Shown here one piece after another: positions 48,349 through 60,530 of a DNA stretch of 64,000 nucleotides. Within the stretch, counting starts at the first letter, position 1; every line of letters starts with the position of its first letter. The notes beneath the pieces are model-generated. The model ran no database searches. It was given only the letters and a program-made list of their open reading frames with translations, and was not told the DNA's origin. The DNA lies in the NCBI GenBank assembly GCA_036245525.1, contig BTPG01000007.1, forward strand, positions 164,332,160 to 164,396,159. Reading direction: 5' to 3'. Both the position numbers and the translations under genes were made by a program. Source of the DNA: Semisulcospira habei. Taxonomy: Eukaryota; Mollusca; Gastropoda; Semisulcospiridae.

Positions 48349-49366
48349 GGGTGCACGAGCAAACGAGAGGCAAGTTTTAAAATAATTAGATACAGGGCCG
48401 CAGCAGATGGTTCCGGCCTTCGCCATACCAATAATGTATACATTTTTTTGACAAGACCATATAATTATGTCTGTTTATGCCCTCGACCCAAATTAATTTA
48501 AATGTTACTAATTTTTCCATTTTTGGGGGGTTGTGCGAATTCTTCCCCCCCCCCCCCCCCCCCCCCCCCTGCCCGATTGACTTTAGGAAGCAGATGAAAG
48601 CAAGCTGGCATCATGCAGGCATGCACCCCTTCGGCTGGAGCATTAGGTTTCTTTCACCTCGTGCTATGGTTATGAGATATGAAATAAATGTTAGGAAACA
48701 GATATATATATATTATGTAATTGGTATTCTAACCACAATATATTTCATTCATAGTTTATCTATGTTTGCACTGACAGCAAACCATGTGGGATTTATTTCT
48801 GATTACTCCATATAGCAATGTTCTCTATCAGAAAACTGAAATGACTCAACCCGCAAAAATAAATATCAAGGAAATATATCAGTTCACAACAGCAAGAGGT
48901 ATATCTCACTTGATCTTCATTTTGTGACAAAAACATTGTTTTCAAATACACTTCAACGTATGGTTTATTTGTTTATATCTGTACTGAGTGAAACTGTTAA
49001 AAATGCCTTTCATTGTGAGGCTTCTCTTATGAGTTTACCAAAATCGTCAAGTACATCAATAAGTGTCTCTTGGCTTGACTTCACGAACGAAGATTCTATA
49101 GGGCTTGCCCACGTCGTCTGCAGGCATTTTCGTGGCTGCGGAGGCCAATCCGGGACAGGCAGGTTTACATCAATAAGTGTATACATAAATAAAACACAAT
49201 TACCATGATTGTCATAATTCCTAAAAATACAGCTGATTTTTTTTATGAAATGAGTATGTCTATCCTCAACAAGACCAAGTAGTCTATGTACCCTACAGAA
49301 CCACATAGTCCAGAGCAAAATGGTGACTGCGAAGCGTGTGTAATGCAGAGACGAACTCAACGAAAA

Positions 49367-49462
49367 AAAGAAAGACGCTTAGAAAAGACAGCTACAACAC
49401 AATTTTATTCATATTATCTAGTAATAAATTGTGTTGTAACTGTCATTTCTAAGCGACGTTCT
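49367..49462. repeat. Family L hairpin inside the 7.5-kb transposon
   Basis: GACGCTTAGAAAAGACAGCT and AACTGTCATTTCTAAGCG arms with a long AT loop. Confidence 0.8.
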
Positions 49463-49727
49463 TTCCTCATAGGGTTCTTCTCTACAGAACAACATACATG
49501 TGCACTTTTACTTCCTGCACCATATATAACTGTAATAATACATGAGGCAAAAACACAAACAGAACAGAGACAACCATTTTAATTATAAAGAAACAATTTC
49601 AGTGATGTCATTGAATTATATGCATGGTATATTTTGCTTATGATGCCGTCATTCAAACTTGGTCACTGTGTTTTGGTAAGTGAGGGAGAGGGGGGGGGGG
49701 GGGCTGGAGGGGGCGGGTACACATGCA

Positions 49728-49730
<3 letters not shown>

Positions 49731-49818
<88 letters not shown>
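49731..49818 (+). repeat. (AT)n inside the transposon
   Basis: AT run with one phase slip, similar in form to that at 26438. Confidence 0.95.
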
Positions 49819-49820
<2 letters not shown>

Positions 49821-49923
49821 GCAACGATTTCCTAATGTAATGTTACATATGGCAATATAGTTCTATCATCATATGCTAAATTTTGCTATCCACCAAAATG
49901 CTAATATTGCCATGATTCCACAG

Positions 49924-50114
49924 CAGACAGACAGCCTTCATGGACAGGTCCAACCAGTGAAGAGACAACAGACTGGCCAGTGTCAAACATGTCACCAAAC
50001 TGCAGGGGCGTTAGCAGCAATGTCACACAGAAACTTTGGAACAGCAAACAGCCTGATGCAGTGCAGTGTGCCCCAACTTGCTCTCAGCAGGCAGCTGCAA
50101 GACAAGAACAAAGG
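49924..50114 (+). CDS. Candidate exon inside the transposon (CQTCHQ motif)
   Basis: Acceptor-like TTCCACAG and donor-like AAAG|GTCAGT bound a frame containing GQCQTCHQTAGAL and a Gln-rich end. Spliced to the acceptor at 50405 it would end shortly after as GQHNQLFPGGD and a stop. The family is not recognised. Confidence 0.25.
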
Positions 50115-50679
50115 TCAGTTAGTACATGTGAAGATGTACTGCAAACACTGTTCTAGATGAGTTTACTTGGCTACCGGGTATCAGCCAGTATAATCTACTC
50201 AACATGAAACCAACCGTAATGAATCAATCACAGCCAGTGTAATCAATAAACTCCATACAAGACAGATTTGCAAAATAACTTTTACAAACAATTTCTTTGT
50301 CTCGGTGATGGTCAAACGATTTATACAGTTTTGTTCTAATAATAAAAGACATTATAGCTTTGCAATGCTGCTTGGTAACATGATATTATATGAATATGTT
50401 TTCAGGCCAACATAACCAACTTTTCCCTGGGGGAGACTAAAGATGCACTCAACCGATGAGCAGCCCCTGGTGACCATATCGAATGTGGGAGTAGAGGCGA
50501 CACCTTATCAGCGCGTGACCAGTGAAGACAATCCGGCCTACTGTTTGTGTGGGAATCATCTAATAATAATGGACAACAAGAACTACTGAATTTGATCCAG
50601 CTGATCGAGTTAACAGAAGAACCAACTTTTCTAGATATTTGTAAGAAGCAGACCGAAGTCAAATTTTGCAGCGTCAAAA

Positions 50680-52560
50680 ATTATAGCATCACATTTGCAA
50701 ATAAAATTCCCACATTATAATAGCAATCAAACATCACCAACACTCTACATACAGATTTTTTTCAGTTGTGGCATGAGAGCCATATGGGGCTTGGCAACAG
50801 CAAACACTGTTGCTCTTGTCAGGTGGCCATAATCAGATGGCAGTTTCTAAGCCCCAATCTAAACTACCTGAGGGCACTATCTGGTTGTGTATGTGTGTGA
50901 AACCAACCTCCAAGTCTTTACTTCTGCTGAAAAACCACATCCACTCGTCGCTCAATCTTGTCATCTGTACTGCGTAGGTAATGTAACAAACTGGAGAGCT
51001 TCTCATCAGTGAGGCATTGGGGATACAAGGCCACGGAGCACATTCCTTGATGAGAAAAAACAGAATGAAGAGAACATTTTCATTAACTTTTAAAATTTAC
51101 TTTCTGTCATGGAGATTGTTTACATCTGTTTGTACAAGTAGTTGGGACATGAATAAATGGACACATGCATGTAATATATACTCCATATTGTGCACTTTGT
51201 ACTCTCTATACAAGAAAGTATTAAAGTTGAATGTAAAAGCAAAATGTTGGACATTTTTTGTTTTCAATACATTTGGACATTCTTCTTCATAAATTGCATA
51301 CATGTCTGCTTTCATTTTTCATCCTTGTTATAACTACATACTGTAAACAGTGCACATGAACAGGAATTCTGCACCTGACTTGCCATAAGAAAGAATTAGT
51401 TTTCATGGTCAGTGTCACAATCCTAAATAGTATATTTCTACAAATACATGTACTGTAATGATACTGAAAATGACATGTACAATACTGCACTTGTACCAGA
51501 AATTGCACAAGTGTGTAACATACATGTACTATGCATATTTCTGCTGTGCTACCTGGTATGCCACAGAGTGCCTGTTGCTAATCTTGGTATACTGCTTGCA
51601 TACATTGTACTTGGTGGTTGAAGTCAAGGATGGTAAGCCTGTTGCGCATTGTGTAGCCTTTGTAGCCAATGAAAGTTTTTTGGGGGGCCATTTCATTTTC
51701 AGCCACATAGATACATCCCCTTGACTAACACTCAAAACACTCAATGATGAGACTGAAACATATCTAAACTCTAAGTCAAAATAAGTGCATAAATAAGACA
51801 TGATACCTTGATCATGCCTGGCAAGGACACTCGTAATGTGTGGTGATGGTTGATAACAGGCTTTATCCCTTGTTTCAAGTGGTGTTTAGCCTTTGGCAGC
51901 AGCAAAGAAACTGAAAACAGATGGCCAATATAATAGATAAAGCAAAACCTGAAAGTAAAAAAAAGCACAAAAGTGAAAATGTACCAGCAGCAGTTTATAC
52001 TGAGTAGGTTATTTCGATGACAGGACAGTTTCGTGTGTTTTTGTTCTGCATACACTCAAGGATATAATCCTCCATGTAAACACACAGCTCAACTCAAACC
52101 TTTTATGCAATTCGCTTGCCTTTGTGCCACACATCAAAGTAATGATCCAGATGTTTCAGTGGCTGCGATCAAGTCAGTAATAATATACAAATCTATTTCA
52201 TACTGGAAAAAAGATACATGCATTACAGAGTGGCAAACTGACCGGTAGCTAGCACTAGCTGTTATGAAGACTTGGGAGAAAAACCACCATGGCACCATGA
52301 TAATAATGTTTACTGTCAACTTGTAAATATACTTACAGTGTGGAGGTAGCAGTCATATGTAAATCATAACTTAGTGTTGTGACAGCAATATTTCCAGGAC
52401 ACTATAAGCTACTTTATGTGTGATGTGATAACACTTTTACAAACAAAAATGATTTTGTGCAAGCGCACGGGTGTACCATACTTCAAAATCAAATGCCACC
52501 AAACTGATAATTACCTGAAAGTAGCAGGAGATTACAGTAGAACTCTGTCGGTGACAACTT
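50680..52560. other. Transposon interior without recognisable genes
   Basis: AT-rich sequence without hairpin elements, long arrays or a convincing coding frame. It contrasts with the hairpin-rich sequence outside the element. Confidence 0.5.
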
Positions 52561-52589
52561 ATCGGACAGGTCTTGCTGTCTTCAGAAAC

Positions 52590-52660
52590 TCGATGCCAGT
52601 CTGTGCATTCACCAGTTTCAAGTCACCTGACCTTGTGGCAGCCCTGCTGTCTAGAAACAA
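52590..52660 (-). CDS. Candidate terminal exon inside the transposon, minus strand
   Basis: After an acceptor-like TTTGTTTCTAG the frame reads DSRAATRSGDLKLVNAQTG, IEFLKTARPVR and stops. Same strand as the candidate at 53438; the family is not recognised. Confidence 0.2.
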
Positions 52661-53349
52661 ACCATAAACACAGTCATGGATGGACAAAACCTGTTGAAAA
52701 AGAAATAAATACAGAAAATAGGCATGTGTGCACATACGCATGTACGTGTGGCTTTCTAAAAATGGCTTAGTCACAAAATAGCAGCACATTTGAGTGTTAT
52801 GATATGGAGCAATATATACATACATGTATTTACATGATTCACAGAAAAACTAGCAATAAAATATTTTGGTATACAAGAATGATAGTATAAGTTTTTGTCA
52901 CTCATATTTCTCCTGTTCATAAGCTTGTGGTTTCAGGAAAATATGAGAAATACATTGTATCAGTGGCAAGCCAACTTACAATAGACCACTAATATACCTG
53001 ATTGTGAGTTTCATAATGAATTATGCACATACATGTATTGCTCTATTTCATCACACTGAAATGTGCTGTTATTTTGTGAACAAATATATTTTAGGTTGAT
53101 TATAGTGGTATAATTATTTTATCCTTACCTAGACCTGTTGATTATATTCTCATCCAGACAATTGCTGATGTTGTTTTCATACAGCGAGCAGCTGTACATT
53201 TGTTTTTATTCAGACAGCTGAACATTTTGTCTGTGTTCAGACAACTGCAGGTATATTTTGTTTTTTATTCAGACAGCTGTATATTTAATTCTATTCAGAC
53301 AGCTGTATATTTTGTTCTAAATATAAGCCAGCTGTACATTTTGTCCCAA

Positions 53350-53350
53350 G

Positions 53351-53425
<75 letters not shown>
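53350..53425 (+). repeat. (CA)n inside the transposon
   Basis: Pure CA; diverged CAGACAGCTGTATATTTTG repeats lie just before it (53208-53345). Confidence 0.95.
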
Positions 53426-53437
53426 TTTAGGTTCACA

Positions 53438-53545
53438 ACTTACCTTGCCACTGCGATTATCTGTTATGTATTGTGATGAGATTGGGCGTTGTTCCATTAC
53501 TGATGCACCTTCACTTTGTACTAGCTTCACAAATGTATCCACAGA
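53438..53545 (-). CDS. Candidate exon inside the transposon, minus strand
   Basis: Frame VDTFVKLVQSEGASVMEQRP then ISSQYITDNRSGK, ending at a strong donor AAG|GTAAGT. No acceptor or partner exon was established. It may be a transposase remnant or chance. Confidence 0.2.
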
Positions 53546-54249
53546 AATAACACATTAGCTGCTTGCTGCTCTGTGAGCTCATTTGGTGTGGCACTGAAAA
53601 AGAATCAAATGACTGGTATTTGTATAGTTATGTAATGCACACACGGGTCTTGTACTAGAAAATGGCGTGGCGTTCTGAAGATATTTACACAAAAACTTGA
53701 CAACCACCACGAACCCCCAAAACAAATCGCAACTAAAAGTGGAAACTTCTAAATGTACATCAGACCAGAGCTCAGAATATATCGCATATTTCATTATGTA
53801 TATAACACAAATATGTGTAATAGAAAATTGCCCAGAAACTATTACACTTATTTATAAAGGAGAGAAAATTTAAAAACAAAGTTTCAGGCTGTTACTATAG
53901 TGACGTTTATATATAGTAACTACAGAAGAGACGAACAGTGAGGCTAAGATTTCCAATCTATTCTTCGTCTTGTTCATCGATGTATTCTGCCTACTTCTCA
54001 CCACTGTCGTCTGCTGTTATTTCCTCAGTCATCATTTCCCCCGAAATTAGTGTCCTGTACACCAGAACACACATAACATTACGATCGCTAGGGCTTCTTG
54101 TTGTTGACAAGGAAGTGGTCATTAGAGTGGTGTCCCCTGATAATACATATTTACGAGTACCTTCCCTTTGTAAACACGACGTCAGCTACACGCGCATAGG
54201 TGTTTGTTGTTGTTGGAAATATACTTACCAACAAAAGTAATATTTGTAC

Positions 54250-54655
54250 CACAAAAAGTGAAAAGACCACACCATATCATGTTGGACTTACCGCCACCAT
54301 TCGCTGGACCTTTTTTGGACGCTCTGGACGTCGCGGCTCGGTGCAGGCCGCCTTCACCAGTGCGGCAAAATGAAAGTTGGATATTTTTCAGTCGTAGTTG
54401 CACGGGAATTGGATGTTACCGCGCACGGACAGATGCAACTGGAAGTGACCTTAGGCAGCTGGATGGTGTATACCTGTTTTCGTGAACTGTGACAGCCGTC
54501 AAGGACGTCTGACACTCTAAAGCAGCTATAGTAACGTGCGTGCTCGGGGATCCTATCACACGGGGCCCTATCAGGGTTGCACTTTCTGTGTCAGGTAGGG
54601 ACTTTGAAATTTTTTTTTCGATGTCCTCTACTGACTAATTGCTGAACCCGGACCT
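54250..54655 (-). repeat. Right terminal inverted repeat of the 7.5-kb element
   Basis: Reverse complement of the left repeat with roughly 10-15% differences by eye. Read inward it contains AATGGTGGCG|GTAAGT, a possible splice donor inside the TIR, so a first exon might lie within the repeat. Confidence 0.83.
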
Positions 54656-54771
54656 TTAAACACAAATAACTAACCAACTACTGTGAACAGGCCGGCCTCA
54701 GTACTGCGCGCCCCAGTACACCGCTGTTTCGGATCTAACGCGCACAAATCTCTGGCTCCCACGGAGACGCC

Positions 54772-54835
54772 CGGTGAGCAAAACGTCCTAGGGCCCACCT
54801 CAGCCTTAGCTGGCCCGCGGACCTTTTGATTACCA
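54772..54835. repeat. Family I element, degenerate
   Basis: GTGAGCAAAACGTCCTAGGG ... GCGGACCTTTTGATTACC, about 110 bp outside the 7.5-kb transposon. Confidence 0.65.
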
Positions 54836-55240
54836 AGTCAGTGCTTTTTTTTTTCTTCGAGAGTCGATGTAAACTCAACACTACTACAATAAAACGGTCG
54901 CGGAAAATCGCGGTCGGCCGTTTGGGTTCCCGCGTACCGCGATATACTGAGACTGACCTGTACAAATATAAATTGTGAACATAGGCTGATCACTTTTATC
55001 TGAAGCATTATGAAATCGCTTGAAATTGTAGTGGGAAGCGTGTTCAGTGGGCTGAAAGCGATTACAAGAATATACTACACCATGCTTTGCTATAATATCT
55101 TGGTGTCACGAAAAACGTAAATGTGACTGCATGGAAGGTGATTCCTACTCTTACGTCTCAAAGTCGTAAGGTCCAAAATCACACGTCAGCAGACACCAAC
55201 AAAGAGATTTCCTTCATATTTTAATTTTTTTTGTTTACAG

Positions 55241-55331
55241 ATTGCGGTAATTTTGACGAGGCCTTGAGTCAGCTGGAGAAATGCAAAACTCACGTGGCCA
55301 ATCTACCCGAGGACCTGGACGCTGCTTGCGG
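55241..55331 (+). CDS. Secreted six-cysteine-module protein, exon 5
   Basis: First half of module 3. Acceptor TTTGTTTACAG|ATT, donor TGCGG|GTATGT; phase 1 in, phase 2 out. It encodes CGNFDEALSQLEKC, 14 residues, then a third cysteine (DAAC). It joins exon 4 across an intron of about 8.4 kb, most of which is the TTAA transposon; the phases agree, so the insertion does not break the reading frame. Confidence 0.76.
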
Positions 55332-55358
55332 GTATGTCATGAAGACGTCATTATTAAG

Positions 55359-55571
55359 TTAACTCACTCAGCCCCGACGCACCACAGCAAGACATGGATC
55401 GCGCATGATAGTTCAAGGGTGGTGCCAGAATAGCTTGGCACCCATAGGCGCCAAGCTATTCTGGCACCACCCTTGAACTATCATGCTCGATCTGTCTCTA
55501 GAATTGTAATACAGTCCTTCAGAAGGCAACTTCACAATTTGGGGATTTCGGACCCGGGATAGAATGTGTTT
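55359..55571. mobile_element. Family A element
   Basis: Hairpin 55398-55491. Begins 28 bp after exon 5. The right end has decayed to TTTA. Confidence 0.85.
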
Positions 55572-55604
55572 ACTATAACGTCATAACGACAGTCACTATA
55601 CATC

Positions 55605-55668
55605 TGCACGGGTCTGTAATTTTGGACCTTACGATTCAACAGTCAAAATCACCATGAGACCAGCATGC
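55605..55668. repeat. Family C hairpin, decayed
   Basis: GGTCTGTAATTTTGGACCTT and an interrupted right arm. Half copies also lie at 23642-23690, 40986-41010 and 55166-55192. Confidence 0.65.
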
Positions 55669-55715
55669 TGTTATGGAAAAGAATTTATTATGGTGATAAA
55701 GGAAAAAAGAAATAG

Positions 55716-56060
<345 letters not shown>

Positions 56061-56253
56061 TTTTCATTAAATTCTGAGAATGCTCTTGCTACGCTAATGC
56101 CATGAATTCCAGGCTGGTAAGCTTGCATTGTGTCATCAGGACATCAGCTGCCCTTTTTGTGACTGCATCGCTCACTAGTTCTAGAAAGGAGAGGGTTAGT
56201 GGGAGAGAAGGAATGAAAGACCTATCATTTTTAAGCCTTCCACTGAACACTAC
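56061..56253 (+). repeat. Direct duplication, copy 1
   Basis: TTTTCATTAAATTCTGARAA ... AAGCCTTCCACTGAACA. Preceded by an (AT)n array. The second copy is at 56637. Confidence 0.85.
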
Positions 56254-56636
56254 CCCAGGCGCCGCAAGAGAATATCCAGTCCTCCCCCAGAATGAATATT
56301 CCAAACTTGGACCTGCTGGATAGATTTAAGTTTTTGCCGCCTTCCACCGGTTTCGCCCCTGGGGACGGGGGCTTTTCAGGTAGGCATACGGCGTAACCTG
56401 AAATTGCAAACACAACGCATGTACTAGTTGCTGCCTCCAGAATTTGACTGGTAGCACCGCAAGTATAGCGTGGAAAGCATTCCGAAAACTTTATGAGGTG
56501 TTGCAGTGGAAGAAAACAGACTAATTTTGAAAAGGCAACGCGAAGGCAATTTTGTGGTGCAATTATTCTTTACTTTTAACAAAGGCGTCGGCCAAAGCCA
56601 AAAAATGCACTCAATCATAATAGCTCAAGGGACGTA

Positions 56637-56834
56637 TTTTTCATTAAATACTGAAAAAGCTCTTGCTACGCTAATGCCATGGAATTCCAGGCTGGTAAGC
56701 TTGCATTGTGTAGTCATCAGGACATCAGCTGCCCTTTTTGTGACCGCATCGCCTACTAGTTCTAGAAAGGGGAGGGGGTTAGTGGGTGAGAAGGAATGAC
56801 AGAACTATCATTTTTAAGCCTTCCACTGAACATC
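56637..56834 (+). repeat. Direct duplication, copy 2
   Basis: About 94% identical by eye to 56061-56253. Followed by an (AT)n array, so the pair lies inside-out between arrays. Confidence 0.85.
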
Positions 56835-56849
56835 TACTACATAAAGTAG

Positions 56850-57036
<187 letters not shown>

Positions 57037-57271
57037 GTCTGAGTTTGTTACAACACAACTGCAATCTTCTGAGAAAATCAGTATAACTGCAATCTTCTGA
57101 GGAAATCAGTTAACATCCTCTTGGCCTGATTTCATGACACAATCAGATAAAGCAAAGTTTTATTACCAATAATCGCCTCATCGTGTCTAGTGCTTAATAA
57201 TATCATAACTATAAACATGTCATGACCTAGTTTCCTGACTTACTTTCAATGTCTTCGATTCTCACGTGCAG

Positions 57272-57420
57272 CGCCTATCGTCAGTTCCGCACGTGTCTAC
57301 ACTCGAGCAATGTGCCACTGACCTGCCCAATGTTCGGCGCCCTCATGGATGTTCTGTACCCGCAGCACATTTTCGGACTGTACGAGGAACAGTGCAACAT
57401 GACGGATACTGATGAATTAG
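57272..57420 (+). CDS. Secreted six-cysteine-module protein, exon 6
   Basis: Second half of module 3. Acceptor CACGTGCAG|CGCC, donor TTAG|GTAAAG; phase 2 in, phase 1 out. Cysteines 4-6 are spaced C-x9-C-x22-C (TCLHSSNVPLTC, then CPMFGALMDVLY). An N-glycosylation site NMT follows cysteine 6. The preceding intron contains three (AT)n arrays, a (GA)n array and a 200-bp direct duplication. Confidence 0.78.
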
Positions 57421-57453
57421 GTAAAGCATTTCAGTTCAAGCACAGCCGTGACA

Positions 57454-57690
57454 TTAACCCATTACATCCTGAGGCTGAAATTAATTTTTTTTTTTTTTTT
57501 TGTTGTTGTTGCTTATTGTCCTATGAAGGCTACATTACAGATTAGGAGATACTGAGATCAACCGCGTTAGTTCAAGGGTGGTGCCAGAATAGCTTGGCGC
57601 CTCCGGCGCCGAGCTATTCTGGCACCACCCTTGAACTATCATAGTCACATTTATTTCAAGCAATGAGTGTGTCAGAATGAAAAGGGGTAA
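57454..57690. mobile_element. Family A element, ATCCTGAGG-end subfamily
   Basis: Left end TTAACCCATTACATCCTGAG; hairpin 57559-57649. The right end is diverged (GGGGTAA). Begins 33 bp after exon 6. Confidence 0.8.
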
Positions 57691-57814
57691 CCTCCCTAAA
57701 TCGCATTAATCTCTTCAGAGTAAAGCTCTTGGCTGCCAGTGGATGCACGTTTTGCTATGGAGATCAGCGTCAGATCCCAGCCGTCCAAGGAACATGGATA
57801 CAAAGTGGTTTCAA

Positions 57815-57879
57815 CAAGTGGCATAGATCCTCATGAGCCCCCGCAACTTCGGGGGCTCATGAGGATCTATGCCTCTTGC
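57815..57879. repeat. Family B hairpin in intron 6
   Basis: AGATCCTCATGAGCCCCCGC / GCGGGGGCTC-type arms, loop AACTTC. Confidence 0.84.
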
Positions 57880-58077
57880 AGTTGTGTGGTGTTCATTTTT
57901 TTCGGCACTGGAGGGGTTTAGAAGGAGCTGTAGCTATCAGGAAGGATCTTTCTCACGGCGTGCGTCTGGAACGCAATAGTCATAATTAATAGCCCATTTC
58001 AAAACAAACATCTCTAGACGAAGGAAGGGACTATTGGAGAGCGGGAGGGAGGAAGGGAGGAAGGGACGGGTGGGCGA

Positions 58078-58270
58078 GAGGGCGGATGGATGGTGAATGA
58101 ATGAATGAACAAGTGAGTGAATGAATGAGTCTGTAAATGAATGAATGAATGAATAAATGAATGAGTCTGTGAATGAATGCATGAATGAATGAATGAGTGA
58201 ATGAATGAATGAATGAATGCCGTAACAATTAACCAATCAATGAATCAGTCAATCAATGGATTAAAAAGTG
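58078..58270 (+). repeat. (GAAT)n-like array
   Basis: Degenerate ATGAATGA units in intron 6; the opposite-strand Ser/Phe/Ile/His frame is an artefact. Confidence 0.9.
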
Positions 58271-58414
58271 AATTAATGAATGCATTAGTAGGTGCATGTG
58301 TGTGTGCGGACGGACGGACGAATGAACGGGCGGGATGACGACTGGACAAGCTGACCAACGAATGGATTAATACACGCTCGTACCACACACCAGTTTATTC
58401 TCCTCCTGTTTCAG

Positions 58415-58523
58415 ACGCGTGCGGCTCTCGGGGTATTGCCAAACTGGACCATTGCCTGAGGATATTCTCGCTTGCCTGGCCTGCAAGCACCGAAACCCCG
58501 GTCCTGACACAGGATCAGTGCGG
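58415..58523 (+). CDS. Secreted six-cysteine-module protein, exon 7 (last recognised)
   Basis: First half of module 4. Acceptor CTGTTTCAG|ACGC, donor TGCGG|GTAACA; phase 1 in, phase 2 out. It encodes ACGSRGIAKLDHC, 21 residues, then CG. The expected partner exon (phase 2 to 1 or terminal) was not found between 58.5 and 64 kb. The gene therefore runs past the window, ends in an exon I could not recognise, or is truncated. Exons 1-7 add to about 305 residues. Confidence 0.72.
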
Positions 58524-58600
58524 GTAACACCATCGTCCTTGTTCAATAAGGGGGAGCTGACATTCTTGCCCTCACATCTATTCAAACAAAGTCCCAAACA

Positions 58601-58675
58601 GAAAGTAACACGCTTAGAAAAGTCAATTACAACACGACAGTGTTGTAATTGTCTTTTCTAAGCGTGTTTCTTTCA
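58601..58675. repeat. Family L hairpin
   Basis: ACACGCTTAGAAAAGTCAAT pairs with ATTGTCTTTTCTAAGCGTGT. Single-arm copies lie at 3009-3045, 25672-25700 and 38091-38125. Confidence 0.84.
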
Positions 58676-58815
58676 TCGCTGTGATTTTCTTTGCAGTTTA
58701 CACGCTTCTGGTCTGGATTTCACACATTTATTTGCCGCACGGAAGGGGAGTTTCTTAATCCGTCCCGGTACTAGTTGACGCACACTGTACATGTGTTTCT
58801 GCAATCTTCGTTAAT

Positions 58816-59019
58816 TTAACTCATTGTACCTTAAGACCGAAATCCCCAAATTTTTCCGTTGTCCTCTGAAGACTGCAGGACCCATATCGACCATGATAGT
58901 TCAAGGGTGATGCCAGAATAGCTTGGCGCCCATAGGCGCCAAGCTATTCTGGCATCACCGTTGAACGATCATGGTCGATCCATATCTTGCTGTGGTGTGT
59001 CTGGGGTAGAATGAGTTAA
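58816..59019. mobile_element. Family A element
   Basis: Hairpin 58888-58982 with matched GATGCC / GGCATC. TTAA on both sides. The flank CTTCTGCAATCTTCGTTAATT recurs at 59091-59111. Confidence 0.86.
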
Positions 59020-59162
59020 CACGAAAACCCGAAACTCTGCCAGGAACATGAATTCAAAACTCGCCTGGCGTCTCACGACGCACCCTGTGCTTCTGCAATC
59101 TTCGTTAATTCAAGACCAAAAAGCCTTGTATGACCCAGGAACGTCGGTTCAAAGTGGTGTCA

Positions 59163-59228
59163 GCAAGAGGCATAGAGCCTCATGAGCCCCCGCATCTGCG
59201 GGGGCTCATGAGGATCTATGCCTCTTGC
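59163..59228. repeat. Family B hairpin
   Basis: Arms match except one base (GAGCCTC); centre CCCCCGCATCTGCGGGGG. Confidence 0.86.
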
Positions 59229-59229
59229 A

Positions 59230-60510
59230 ACTGGGTGGTGTTCAGATTTGGCTCGGCACTGAACAGGATAATGGGCTATAACCCCTTCGGAGCCGGCAGA
59301 CTGCAGAAGTAGTTATAGTCTAGCAGCTGCCCTTCATAGACGATCAGCCGTTTACGAGATAGTGATTTTCTAGAGAGTAACAAAGGTTTGGGTATATCAA
59401 AATGAAGTCTAGTATGAATAAAAGCAGTGCGCACTCGTTTTAAACCGCCGGAGGATGGAGACATTTTTCTGTAGCACATTTTGTTTCCAGTATGGCTGCA
59501 GACGAAACCAGGACCGTCGCGGCCATGTTTACAGGGGATCAGTAGTTTACACGGATCTCATTGTTCCTGTATTCAGTGGTAGTATGCACTATATGTCACT
59601 TAAAAGGATTTCATTTTTTAAAGTAATATTTTCACACTTAGATATATTAAGAGAAGAAACAATTACGAAAACGCTTGCCTTGAACTCAAAATTAATATCG
59701 TTTCTCAACAATAAGGATCACAAAATCACGTGATCAAAACATCACGTGATGCCACGACCTCCGCGGACGTGAATTTCGGTGTGCCGACGGGTTCTTTTTG
59801 ATTTGTTCTACATAAGCTTGTTTGTTTAAAAAAAAAAAAAGCAAACGTGTAAAGTTGCTGTGTGCATTTTTACGGCTTGATAAAGGTTTGTCACGTTTAT
59901 TTCCATTCACTTTACCATCGCTTTGCCCGTTTCATTTCGACAACATAGCACCAAAACAAAACGCAACCCACAACACAAACGCTATCTTCAAAACCTTCTG
60001 TAAAAGAAAAAGAGTGCCACACCACTTGGTTTTAACTGTCATGGCTGAGCAAAGTTTCGGAACTTGATTAATTATTTTATGCAGCAGTAACATTTATTTT
60101 AATCAGTTGCACTGACAAGCTATGTTGTGATGTGCGATCACTGCCAGTGCCAATTATGCAGTCTCAGTGATCACTGATGGTACAGTACACTTCACACTGA
60201 AAAAAAAAATACACAGCACAATGTGAACACGCTTGGAAGTTCATGCAATGCTTTGTTTAAAATTGAACCCTATATTGCTAGCAGTAGCCTACTGCACAAA
60301 AGAGGAACTTATTTTGCTGCTGTGTTATTTGCAGTTTGTCTGCATATAGACATTTGCAGTTCGCTGCAAGGATTCTTAGCAGCTGACATTAGCACTGACA
60401 TATATATTGGGATTAAAACGAGAAAGAAAACGGAGAAAGGTGACACAGAGATGATTTAATAAATCAGTCAAGTGATCAAATGAATGAGATATCTATGTTT
60501 TATGATAAAC
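59230..60510. other. Unannotated stretch
   Basis: AT-rich sequence with no convincing exon or repeat. TTTGTTTCCAG at 59483 followed by an open frame of 17 codons was considered as an exon but lacks cysteines. Confidence 0.4.
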
Positions 60511-60530
60511 AGCTAGTTATGGGAGGGGGG

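Larger units (their letters stand above)
47180..54655. mobile_element. 7.5-kb DNA transposon with long TIRs and TTAA target duplication
   Basis: The ends are inverted copies starting AGGTCCKGGTTCAGCAATTA, similar over about 390 bp (47180-47575 against 54250-54655). The element is flanked on both sides by TTAA (47176-47179 and 54656-54659). The host site is a copy of a retroposon tail: left flank CCTGCTCGGCGTTAA joined to right flank TTAAACACAAATAAC reproduces the uninserted paralogue at 45520-45545. TTAA duplication is typical of piggyBac and Kolobok superfamilies. No intact transposase frame was seen; some spliced cysteine-rich fragments are listed separately. The element lies in intron 4 of the six-cysteine-module gene. 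Confidence 0.85.

Noticed and set aside
48477..48815. 112-residue frame inside the transposon
   Set aside because: It crosses a poly-C run and has no recognisable motif or splice context.
59455..59733. Next exon of the six-cysteine-module gene after 58523
   Set aside because: The acceptor-like TTTGTTTCCAG exists, but the in-phase frame has no cysteine and stops after 17 codons.
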